Assembly (NCBI GenBank): GCA_031556525.1
Contig: JAVBSS010000061.1
Span: forward strand, 1-47,272
DNA from: JAVBSN01 sp031556525
GTDB lineage: Bacteria; Bacillota; Clostridia; Lachnospirales; Lachnospiraceae
Direction of reading: 5' to 3'
DNA: 47,272 bases
The notes below the pieces were generated by a model. That model had not been told where the DNA came from. It did not search any database and saw only the letters and a list, made by a program, of their open reading frames with translations. How positions within the stretch are numbered: position 1 is the stretch's first letter; each line of letters starts with the position of its first letter. This document shows positions 34,004-42,142 of this stretch, one piece after another. A program made the position numbers and the translations under genes.

Positions 34004-34055
34004 ACGCAACGATTGGAGAATATCAATCACAAGAAAACCTTATAATCTATAATAT

Positions 34056-34112
34056 AAAAATGATATATTTTAGAGTTTTGAATTATGAACCTCTGAAATA
34101 TATCATTTTTTT
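34056..34112. terminator. Bidirectional terminator between metK and the alpha/beta hydrolase
   Basis: A long stem (about 20 bp: 34056-34075 with 34091-34110, one G-T pair) with a T run on the plus strand and a matching A run on the other side (T's on the minus strand). It serves the convergent ends of metK and the hydrolase gene that stops at 34122. Confidence 0.87.
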
Positions 34113-34121
34113 GATTATTTT

Positions 34122-34787
34122 TTAATTATTAACATTACATACTTCCACTATATATTTGCCTATCTTATCACTATTTATAATATAGCTTCCGTGATCTTCA
34201 TTTTCAAATATCTTCAATGAACTATTATGAATATTATTATGTACATTTTCAATATGCTCTTTGCTTATAAGGTCTTTACTTCCTGCTGTTATATACGTTG
34301 GTGTTATTATCTTTCCGAGCATATCATTAGATATATTAGGTTCAGTAACCATTAGTTTGAATTTGGCTGACCTTGTAAAAAAGTATATTATTTTGAATAA
34401 GCTTAACCAACCTTTCTTAATTCCATCCGGAGTTGTATTAACTCCACTTATAATTATTTTCTCAAATAATTCTGGGTACTTAAGTGCAAGTAGTAATCCA
34501 ATTATCCCACCATCACTAAACCCATATAATATAGGTCTGTCTAATTCAAGTTGATTAACAAAGGAATATATATCTTCTGCCATGTCCTCATAATGATATT
34601 CACTTACTGACGAACTTTGCCCATGACCCCTAGTATCTATTGCATATACAGTAAAATACTCCTTAAGCATATCTATAGATTTATTAAATATGCTATGAGT
34701 TTCACCATTACCATGCAACATTATAAGAGCTGGACCAATACCTTGTTTCTCATAATACAATTCTATTCCATTCGCTTCTAAAATCAT
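34122..34787 (-). CDS. Alpha/beta hydrolase
   Basis: A 221-residue cytoplasmic serine hydrolase. The catalytic triad can be placed: nucleophile Ser91 in YGFSDGGIIG, Asp172 in TAGSKDLIS, His199 in EDHGSYI; the oxyanion-hole HGNGE lies near residue 26. Resembles small esterases and hydrolases that act on short acyl or lactone substrates, but the substrate cannot be read. AGGAG precedes the ATG. It is the second gene after the GH43 gene, 29 bases apart, so probably the same operon, and could work on acylated xylan fragments; that is a guess. Confidence 0.85.
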   Translation of the reverse strand: MILEANGIELYYEKQGIGPALIMLHGNGETHSIFNKSIDMLKEYFTVYAIDTRGHGQSSSVSEYHYEDMAEDIYSFVNQLELDRPILYGFSDGGIIGLLLALKYPELFEKIIISGVNTTPDGIKKGWLSLFKIIYFFTRSAKFKLMVTEPNISNDMLGKIITPTYITAGSKDLISKEHIENVHNNIHNSSLKIFENEDHGSYIINSDKIGKYIVEVCNVNN

Positions 34788-34816
34788 GAATCATTCTCCT
34801 ATACTTTAATAAACTC

Positions 34817-36298
34817 TTATAAATACTCACATTTAAATTGAGTGAATTCTGCTTCGCTGTTATTACCTACAGTATACAATCCAATTATTACTCCTGTAAA
34901 GCCTCCTGCTACTTCTGAAGATAAATATTTTGTCTGTGCCTTACCAAGCTCTATCCTACTTCCATCTGATTCTATATAGAAATTATAATATAGGTTATCT
35001 GCACAAATAACAAGTTTTGTGTTTTCGATATCTTCTATATCAATTACACATTCTGTAGATTTAATATCCCCTATATTAAGCTTTTTAACCACTTGATACT
35101 TATTGTCAGTATTACGAATTGCTATATCATAATGATGATTCTCATCCATAAGGAATGTTATTCCAGCTTCTCCATTGTTAACATCTATATGACATGATAT
35201 CTCAGCTACAAAATCCTTCTGGCGTATACCAATAAATGTAGGGCTATCTACATCATCAAGTGTAACATCTGTACCTTTTAATGTAAGACTACCATCTCCA
35301 AATATATAATTTTCTTTTTGGGGATGTCTAATATAACACCAGTCAAGATTCCACTGCGTATTTTCAAATGTATAACTCTTCTTCTCTGTTTGAATAAAAT
35401 CTCCTTGAATCTCAAAGCTACCTATAACTGTTCCATCTTGCCCTGCACTAAACCAACCATCTTCATTAAATGTAACCGGTGTAAGGAATGTTTCTCTTCC
35501 AAGATGATGAAATGGCACCCACTGCCCCATTTGACGAAATCCCAAATGTATAATAAACCAGTTTCCGTATTTATCTTGAATTAAGTCTCCATGACCAACT
35601 CCTTGTATTTCATATCCTCCTAGGTTACGATTTGTTAATACTGGATTGTTTGGATAATTCTCATATGGTCCATGTATAGATTTGCTTCTAGCATATGTAA
35701 CCATATGTCCGAATTCTGTTCCACCTTCTGCTGCAACAAGATAATACTCTCCGTTAAGTTTGTATATATGAGGGCCTTCTAGATAACGACCACCCGAACC
35801 TTGCCATATTGCTTTGCTTGGTGATAATTTCTTACCTGTTTCAATATCAATCTCACTTTGAATAACACCAGATATGCCTTCATCATCGTGACCATTACTT
35901 AAAAAATATGTCTTTCCATCTTCAAAGAATAGGGTCGGATCTATTCCATCTTGTTCAACACATATAGGCTCAGACCACTCACCATATATATTATCTGTCC
36001 ACACATAGAAGTTTCTGCGAGTAGTATCATTGGTTGTAACCATATAAAAACGTCCATTATTATATCTAATTGTTGGTGCAAATACTCCACCTGAACTATT
36101 TACTCCGTCTAGTTCTATCTGACTTTTTCTAGTTAGGCAATGACCTATTTGCTTCCAATTTACAAGGTCTTCACTTTCAAACAAAGGCACCCCAGGAAAG
36201 TACTGCATTGAACTGCACACAAGATAATATTTATCTTCAACTTTACAAACACTAGGGTCTGGATAGAATCCTTTTACTATAGGATTGTTATATATCAT
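34817..36298 (-). CDS. Glycoside hydrolase family 43 (beta-xylosidase / alpha-arabinofuranosidase type)
   Basis: A 493-residue enzyme without a signal peptide, so cytoplasmic, acting on imported oligosaccharides. The five-bladed propeller holds the three acidic residues: Asp14 (FYPDPSV), Asp120 (DGIDPTLFF) and Glu174 (YLEGPHIY). FAPTIRYNNGRFYMV and NWFIIHLGFRQ are also typical. The C-terminal part (about 310-493) is a beta-sandwich as in XynB-type xylosidases. AGGAGG lies before the ATG at 36298. It is divergent from the response regulator at 36410, with a TATAAT-like box between (36347-36352, both strands). Confidence 0.9.
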   Translation of the reverse strand: MIYNNPIVKGFYPDPSVCKVEDKYYLVCSSMQYFPGVPLFESEDLVNWKQIGHCLTRKSQIELDGVNSSGGVFAPTIRYNNGRFYMVTTNDTTRRNFYVWTDNIYGEWSEPICVEQDGIDPTLFFEDGKTYFLSNGHDDEGISGVIQSEIDIETGKKLSPSKAIWQGSGGRYLEGPHIYKLNGEYYLVAAEGGTEFGHMVTYARSKSIHGPYENYPNNPVLTNRNLGGYEIQGVGHGDLIQDKYGNWFIIHLGFRQMGQWVPFHHLGRETFLTPVTFNEDGWFSAGQDGTVIGSFEIQGDFIQTEKKSYTFENTQWNLDWCYIRHPQKENYIFGDGSLTLKGTDVTLDDVDSPTFIGIRQKDFVAEISCHIDVNNGEAGITFLMDENHHYDIAIRNTDNKYQVVKKLNIGDIKSTECVIDIEDIENTKLVICADNLYYNFYIESDGSRIELGKAQTKYLSSEVAGGFTGVIIGLYTVGNNSEAEFTQFKCEYL

Positions 36299-36409
36299 TT
36301 AAATGTCCTCCTACTTTTAATGCTTTTATTATTAACATATATCAATTATAATAAATGTGTTGGTTATTGACTACATTGTATATTGCATTATTTTTAGGGG
36401 GATATTTCT

Positions 36410-37099
36410 ATGTCACAAAAACACATACTTATAATAGATGATGATAAAGACCTTTCTTTTATAATTTCAGAAATGCTTGAAAGCTATAATTATGCTGTTA
36501 CCTGCGCATATGATACCGACTCTGCCTTTTCATTATTAACTAACAATATATATGATTTAATTCTACTAGATATTAATTTACCTGATGGCACAGGTTTTGA
36601 AATATGCAAAGAACTTCGTCTTGTGTCTACCGTCCCTGTAATATTTGCAAGTGCCCGTACTAGCGAAGATGACCGTATTACTGGTTTTGATATCGGTGGA
36701 GATGATTATCTTCCAAAACCTTATTCCCTTAAAGAACTTCTTTCAAGAATAAATGCTCTTATTAGACGTACCTATGGTTTCTCAGATGAAGAGAAAATAG
36801 TGACCTTCGGAAATGTTACTGTTAATATAACTAAACGAACCGTAAGCAAGGATAATGCTCAAATTTCTCTATCACTTAAGGAATTTGACCTACTCTCATA
36901 TCTTTGCCAGCATAAAAATATTGCATTACAAAAAAACACTATTATTTCAGACGTATGGGGTGCATTTAACCAAGTAGAACCATCAACACTTACAGTTCAT
37001 ATTAGGTGGCTTAGAGAAAAATTAGAGGACAATCCAGAATCACCAAAATACATTAAAACTGTTTGGGGTATTGGATATATGTTAGAGGAAGGGAAATAG
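36410..37099 (+). CDS. OmpR-family response regulator of an ABC-exporter module
   Basis: A 229-residue regulator with receiver Asp54 (LILLDINLPDG), the acidic pair at IDDDKD, Lys in YLPKPYSL, and a winged-helix domain (KEFDLLSYLCQHKNIAL, TVHIRWLREKLE, KTVWGIGYMLEE). GGGGG lies eight bases before the ATG. The kinase starts three bases after its stop. By analogy with other such modules it probably controls the exporter genes at 38922-42031. Confidence 0.93.
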   Translation: MSQKHILIIDDDKDLSFIISEMLESYNYAVTCAYDTDSAFSLLTNNIYDLILLDINLPDGTGFEICKELRLVSTVPVIFASARTSEDDRITGFDIGGDDYLPKPYSLKELLSRINALIRRTYGFSDEEKIVTFGNVTVNITKRTVSKDNAQISLSLKEFDLLSYLCQHKNIALQKNTIISDVWGAFNQVEPSTLTVHIRWLREKLEDNPESPKYIKTVWGIGYMLEEGK

Positions 37100-37102
37100 T
37101 AT

Positions 37103-38269
37103 ATGAAGAAAAAACTTATTCTTATAACATTAGCATTTATAATTCTTATTGTAGCTACTGGATTAACATTTATATATTTACAAAAACCTAAGAATATCAA
37201 TGATAATATTTCTGAATGTGTTGTTAATCTAAATGAAATCGAACAGCTTACAAAATCATCAATGTCAAATAGTCCTGATGAATTTCAAACCATTCAAAAT
37301 AAGATTAATTCACTTCAAGATGATATTAAAAATATTGATTATAACACTGATAAAACTGATATTTATAACCATGTCTATATAATTTGTGGTATTTGTATTA
37401 TTTTTATTTTATTAGCATTTTGTTATGTGTATTTTGCTATTCTAAATCCTTTTTATAAAATGAAAGATTATGCAAAACATATTGCATCGGGAAAATTTGA
37501 TATACCTCTAGAATATGAACGTTCTAATTATTTTGGAGAATTCACTTGGGCATTTGACCATATGAGAAAAGAAATTACAGTTGCACGTTCTTGCGAAAAA
37601 GAAGCTATTGAAAATAATAAAACTGTAATTGCTACTCTTTCACACGATATTAAAACTCCAATAGCCTCTATTCGTGCTTATGCAGAAGGGCTAGAAGCTA
37701 ATATCAACGGAACTGTAGAAAAACGTTCTAAGTATCTAAATGTAATTATGAATAAATGTGATGAAGTTGCCTCCCTTACTAACGACCTATTCCTTCATTC
37801 ACTTTCTGATATGGACAAATTAAAAATCAATCTAGAGAAGGTCGAAATATGCAATCTTCTAAAAGATACTATTAGTCAAATATGTATGGAGCAAGAAGAT
37901 ATTACATTTTCTATTCCTAACTACGAAGCCAATGTATTAATCGATAAAAATAGATTTGTACAAATCACAGAAAATATAGTTAACAACTCAAGAAAATATG
38001 CTAAAACTAGCATAAATATATATACTGAAATTATTGACAATAGTATATATATCCATTTTAGAGACTACGGCTCTGGCATTCCTGACGAAGATATGCCATT
38101 CATTTTCAACAAGTTCTATCGAGGTAGAAATTGTGGCAATGAACAAGGCTCTGGACTAGGATTATATATTATAGACTATGCCGTTAAACAAATGAAAGGG
38201 CAAGTATCCTTGCATAATCATATAGACGGATTAGAAGCTACTATTGTATTTCCAATCTGTTCTTTATAA
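37103..38269 (+). CDS. Sensor histidine kinase of the ABC-exporter module
   Basis: A 388-residue kinase: first membrane helix about 5-25, external loop of about 65 residues (unlike BceS-type kinases, which have almost none), second helix about 92-112, HisKA with His181 in ATLSHDIKTPIASIRAYAEG and an ATPase domain (ENIVNNSRKYAK, RDYGSGIPDEDMPFIF, EQGSGLGLYII). Its last 29 bases overlap the end of the convergent gene 38241-38792. It probably senses an envelope-active compound or signal peptide; the ligand is unknown. Confidence 0.92.
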   Translation: MKKKLILITLAFIILIVATGLTFIYLQKPKNINDNISECVVNLNEIEQLTKSSMSNSPDEFQTIQNKINSLQDDIKNIDYNTDKTDIYNHVYIICGICIIFILLAFCYVYFAILNPFYKMKDYAKHIASGKFDIPLEYERSNYFGEFTWAFDHMRKEITVARSCEKEAIENNKTVIATLSHDIKTPIASIRAYAEGLEANINGTVEKRSKYLNVIMNKCDEVASLTNDLFLHSLSDMDKLKINLEKVEICNLLKDTISQICMEQEDITFSIPNYEANVLIDKNRFVQITENIVNNSRKYAKTSINIYTEIIDNSIYIHFRDYGSGIPDEDMPFIFNKFYRGRNCGNEQGSGLGLYIIDYAVKQMKGQVSLHNHIDGLEATIVFPICSL

Positions 38270-38792
38270 CATGCTCTGGGGTAAGGTACTTCTTACATAA
38301 TATTTCTAATACCTCCTCAGTTTTATAATTTTGTATGTATTGCTCTATCATTTTCTTATTAATATTATACGCTTGCTCTGTAAATAACAGGTTACATGCA
38401 AATTTAAATGCAGCCTGTTCTATAATATTATTATTTTTATCCTTGCATAAAAGATGAGTTTCCGTCTCATTTTCCTCATCTATGTAATCTCTTGTAATTA
38501 GATAATATCCTATCTCAAATGCTATTGCTAACCTACAATATTCCGAACCATAATCGTCTATTACAACTATTGTTTTGTCCCTTAGAAGCATACCATAAAT
38601 GCTTTCCTCAGATAGTTTCTTAATAGATTCTTTGTCAGTATAATATACTTCAAAGCCCATTCGCTTTGCTAATATTGTAAGCACTACTACATCTGATGTA
38701 AGAGGATAATATTTTGATACTTTTTTTATGTATTTTTTAACGTTAATTTCTTCGTTATTTTTCTTATTATTAAACTGTATTACAGTTCCCAT
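38241..38792 (-). CDS. ImmA/IrrE-like protein without a zinc site
   Basis: A 183-residue protein with the ImmA/IrrE (COG2856) metallopeptidase fold. The usual AHELGHYLL helix reads AFEIGYYLIT: His92 is Phe, Glu93 stays, and His96 is Tyr, so zinc cannot be bound as in the family. The downstream EQAAFKFACNLLFTEQAY matches the family's ExEANxFAxxLLMP segment. No helix-turn-helix partner gene lies beside it, and it stands opposite the kinase and exporter genes. GGGTGATGAC precedes the ATG at 38792. It may be a structural or regulatory relic of the family, or a decaying gene; the frame is intact. Confidence 0.72.
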   Translation of the reverse strand: MGTVIQFNNKKNNEEINVKKYIKKVSKYYPLTSDVVVLTILAKRMGFEVYYTDKESIKKLSEESIYGMLLRDKTIVVIDDYGSEYCRLAIAFEIGYYLITRDYIDEENETETHLLCKDKNNNIIEQAAFKFACNLLFTEQAYNINKKMIEQYIQNYKTEEVLEILCKKYLTPEHVIKNRLEIQ

Positions 38793-38921
38793 GTCATCAC
38801 CCTACTTAATAATAATATGAAGGGTAATAATTGTATACAAGTACTTTTTACCAGCTCTTAAGGACTTCTTAATATTTATTTTGCTAGAATGAAGCATCTT
38901 ATTTATGAAAGGAAAATTATT

Positions 38922-39683
38922 ATGAAAGATATTATTTTATCAGCAAAAGAATTATATAAAAGTTATGCTCATAACGGAAATCAAAATCATATACTAAGTA
39001 ACATTGATTTAGATATTTATGAAGGTGATTTTACTATTGTTATGGGGGCTTCTGGCTCTGGAAAATCTACACTACTATATTCGTTAAGTGGTATGGATAG
39101 AGCAACCTCTGGGCAGGTTATGTATAATAATTCTGACTTAGTAACAATGAAAGAAAAGAAACTTGCTAACCTCCGTCACGAAGATTTTGGATTTATATTT
39201 CAACAAATGCACTTAATTAGCAACTTATCTTTATTTGAAAATATAGCTGTACCGGGGTATCTTAATAAAGATAAAACTTCTATAGAAGTAAATGCAAGAA
39301 CTAATGAATTGCTTGATAAAATGGAACTAACGGATATTAAAACTCATCTACCATCTCAAGCTTCTGGCGGTGAACAACAAAGATGTGCAATATCAAGAGC
39401 CATAATCAACACTCCTAAACTACTATTTGCTGACGAGCCAACAGGAGCTCTCAATCGTAAGAATACTACTAGGGTTCTAGATTTACTTACTGACCTTAAT
39501 AAATCAGGTCAAAGTATTCTTATGGTAACTCATGATATTCGTGCTGCTTTGCGTGCCACAAGACTTTTATATATTGCTGATGGTAAAATAATTGGTGAGC
39601 TTCCTATGTCTCCTTACAACCCAGATGAAGAAAAAAGCCGTGAGATCCAAGTAAATGCTTGGCTTTCATCTATGGAATGGTAG
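38922..39683 (+). CDS. ABC transporter ATP-binding protein (MacB/LolD-type)
   Basis: A 253-residue ATPase partner of the FtsX-type permease. Walker A GASGSGKST (about 36-44), Q-loop FGFIFQQMHLI, signature SQASGGEQQR (in place of the common LSGGQQQR), Walker B LLFADEPTGAL and switch His in VTHDI. The N-terminal 250 residues of MacB and Bce-type exporters look alike. I start at the ATG at 38922 (AGGA eight bases upstream); an in-frame ATG 11 codons earlier lacks a site. Nine bases separate its stop and the permease start. Confidence 0.93.
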   Translation: MKDIILSAKELYKSYAHNGNQNHILSNIDLDIYEGDFTIVMGASGSGKSTLLYSLSGMDRATSGQVMYNNSDLVTMKEKKLANLRHEDFGFIFQQMHLISNLSLFENIAVPGYLNKDKTSIEVNARTNELLDKMELTDIKTHLPSQASGGEQQRCAISRAIINTPKLLFADEPTGALNRKNTTRVLDLLTDLNKSGQSILMVTHDIRAALRATRLLYIADGKIIGELPMSPYNPDEEKSREIQVNAWLSSMEW

Positions 39684-39691
39684 GTGATATT

Positions 39692-42031
39692 ATGGAAATA
39701 CTAACCTTACTAAAAGCTAACATACGTCATAAAAAAGGAGCTTTCGTAAGTATTATTATACTTATGATTCTTATTTCAACATCATCAACAGCCATATTAA
39801 GCCTAAAAGATAATTGCCAACTAGGCATTGAAAATGCACTGAACCAAATAGATGCAGGTAATTTGAATGTATATATTAAAGATCAAAATAAGAGTGATGA
39901 GCTTATGCAGTCTGTGTTAAATAGCAGTCTAGTAAAAGATGTTAAAGATCATCCAACCATTGTTTGTGGGTCTCCTGAAGTAACTGGATACAAAGATGGA
40001 AACAGCTATTTTATGGAAAAGTTAAGACCAGAGATACAATTATTAAATAGCAACTTAGACGGATATGAAGATAATGTACCACCACTTAAAAGCGGAGAAA
40101 TATACATTCCACAAGGCATTTGTACCAATCTAAAATGTGATATAGGTGATACTATTACCGCTCAAACAATTGCAGGTGAGATTAGGTTGAAAATTGTAGG
40201 TATTGTCATTGAGCCGACAAATGGTTCTGCAATGATGGGTTGGAAACAAGTTTTTATCAGCGATGAAGATTTTAATAAATTTTATGATGAGTGCAAACAA
40301 GTTGAAACGGAAGATATGACATCTGATTATCATTTTTTAGAAATATATAAGGCTGATGACTGTACCCTTACCGATGCCCAATTCAAACGTCAGCTTAATC
40401 TTGAAACAGGAATTATTGATAATGCTTATGGTTCATTATCAAAGGATATGGTTATTCATTATGTTAGTTTATTTCCCGATATTATTTGCTCGGTATTAAT
40501 GGTTTTTATAGGATTTCTAATGATAGTAGTACTAATTGTTATGGGGCATACCATTTCAACAGGAATAGAAATGGACTATGTTAACTTAGGTATAATGAAA
40601 TCACAAGGATTTACAAATCATAAAATTAAAATAATTTTTACTATACAATACTTATCTGCTCAGATTATTGGAATTATAATTGGTATGCTTCTTGCCTTTC
40701 CGTTAACCAAAGCATTTGGAAATGTATTTCAACCAATAACCTCTATTCTTGCAGAAAATCATATATCTATAGGTAAAAGTCTACTTGTTATGCTTGGGAT
40801 TTTAATTATCTCAGGATTATTTATAATATTTACCACAACCAAAATTGGAAAGATTTCACCTATCAAAGCCCTTTCAGGCGGACGAGAGGATATCTATTTT
40901 GACAGTAGAATAAATGCACCTATTAACAAAAAAATTCTATTACCAAGCCTTGCACTCCGACAGTTTACTTCAAATAAACGTCAATATATAGGAATTATTA
41001 TGATAGTTACTATTTTGATTTTCTTTATGTCAACAATTATGATTTTAAGTAATTCTGTAAACTCAAAATCAGCTATTCAAGCAATGGGCGAACTATATAC
41101 AGAAATTGAGGTTAATCTCAAGGAAGAAGTTGATGATAACACTTTAAAAGAATTTGAAGATACTGTTGAAGAATATTGTAGTATTGATAAAAAATATTAT
41201 ATTAGTTCAAAGTATTTATCTATTGATGGGGAAGAACTATACTGTCTTATTTATAAGGACCCAGAAATGATTCCAAGTATATCAAAAGGTAGAGCTCCTT
41301 TATATGATAACGAAATTGTTATAACAGAAATTGTGGCAGAGGAACTTAGTCTAAATATGGGGGATACCATTGTTGTTGCTCATAATGATAAACGATATGA
41401 ATATATTATTTCAGGTTTATATCAATCTATGAATGATACTGGTCTATGTTTTGCTATGTCCCTTGACGGTGCAAAAAAACTAGGAATTGAATATATATAT
41501 CAGGCTGGTTATAGCTTATCTGATCCATCAAAGGCAGAGGACATTGCAGATGCTTTAAATGAAAGATTTGGTGATATAATTGAAGCTGAATCTCAGGAAT
41601 TAGGCGGTTCTGATCCTATTAATATGGCAGTAAATGCAATGAAAGTTATTATTTACTTCTTCTCTATTATATTTGCACTTATAGTTGTCCATATGGTTTG
41701 TTCAAAAACCTTTTTACGAGAGAAAACAGATATTGGCATTTACAAGGCACTAGGCTTTACATCAAGTAAGTTAAGACTTCAATTTGCTATACGATTCTTA
41801 ATTGTTGCAATTATAGGTTCGATACTTGGCAGTTTACTCAGTATTTTATTAACAAATAAAATACTAAGTCTGATTCTTAGATCAATGGGTATTACAAGCT
41901 TTGTAACAGACTATACCCCACTCACATTTATTATGCCAATTACTATGGTTTGTGTATGTTTCTCCCTATTTGCATACATGGCCGCAAGGAAAATTAAGAG
42001 TGTTGAAGTTAGAGAATTGATTATAGAATAA
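39692..42031 (+). CDS. ABC transporter permease with two FtsX domains
   Basis: A 779-residue permease of the MacB/FtsX class. The first membrane helix is at about 17-38, then a large external domain to about 265, three helices to about 390, a second helix-plus-external-domain half (about 435-650) and three final helices (about 655-775). Such exporters usually move peptides, lipopeptides or drugs, or remove lipoproteins and antimicrobials from the membrane, rather than import nutrients. The ATG at 39692 has TAGGTG upstream, inside the end of the ATPase gene. Its target compound is unknown. Confidence 0.9.
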   Translation: MEILTLLKANIRHKKGAFVSIIILMILISTSSTAILSLKDNCQLGIENALNQIDAGNLNVYIKDQNKSDELMQSVLNSSLVKDVKDHPTIVCGSPEVTGYKDGNSYFMEKLRPEIQLLNSNLDGYEDNVPPLKSGEIYIPQGICTNLKCDIGDTITAQTIAGEIRLKIVGIVIEPTNGSAMMGWKQVFISDEDFNKFYDECKQVETEDMTSDYHFLEIYKADDCTLTDAQFKRQLNLETGIIDNAYGSLSKDMVIHYVSLFPDIICSVLMVFIGFLMIVVLIVMGHTISTGIEMDYVNLGIMKSQGFTNHKIKIIFTIQYLSAQIIGIIIGMLLAFPLTKAFGNVFQPITSILAENHISIGKSLLVMLGILIISGLFIIFTTTKIGKISPIKALSGGREDIYFDSRINAPINKKILLPSLALRQFTSNKRQYIGIIMIVTILIFFMSTIMILSNSVNSKSAIQAMGELYTEIEVNLKEEVDDNTLKEFEDTVEEYCSIDKKYYISSKYLSIDGEELYCLIYKDPEMIPSISKGRAPLYDNEIVITEIVAEELSLNMGDTIVVAHNDKRYEYIISGLYQSMNDTGLCFAMSLDGAKKLGIEYIYQAGYSLSDPSKAEDIADALNERFGDIIEAESQELGGSDPINMAVNAMKVIIYFFSIIFALIVVHMVCSKTFLREKTDIGIYKALGFTSSKLRLQFAIRFLIVAIIGSILGSLLSILLTNKILSLILRSMGITSFVTDYTPLTFIMPITMVCVCFSLFAYMAARKIKSVEVRELIIE

Positions 42032-42071
42032 AATATACTTTTATAAATATAAAAATAGTTTAACTACAGAA

Positions 42072-42119
42072 AAAGCTCCTATTATATTAGACAAATTAGT
42101 CTAATATAATAGGAGCTTT
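42072..42119. terminator. Bidirectional terminator after the ABC exporter
   Basis: A perfect 21-bp stem (42072-42092 with 42099-42119) and a six-base loop. Convergent genes end on both sides. On the minus strand CTTTTT follows, giving a good T run; the plus side has TTTAATTATT. Confidence 0.9.
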
Positions 42120-42142
42120 AATTATTAAATATATGTAATTCC

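Noticed and set aside
36347..36400. Promoter of the response regulator at 36410
   Set aside because: TATAAT and TTGACT boxes exist but no pair on the plus strand has a 16-18 base spacer, so no specific call is made.
38241..38792. Toxin-antitoxin or phage-repressor (ImmR/ImmA) pair
   Set aside because: No helix-turn-helix gene or mobile-element gene is nearby and the zinc motif is missing.
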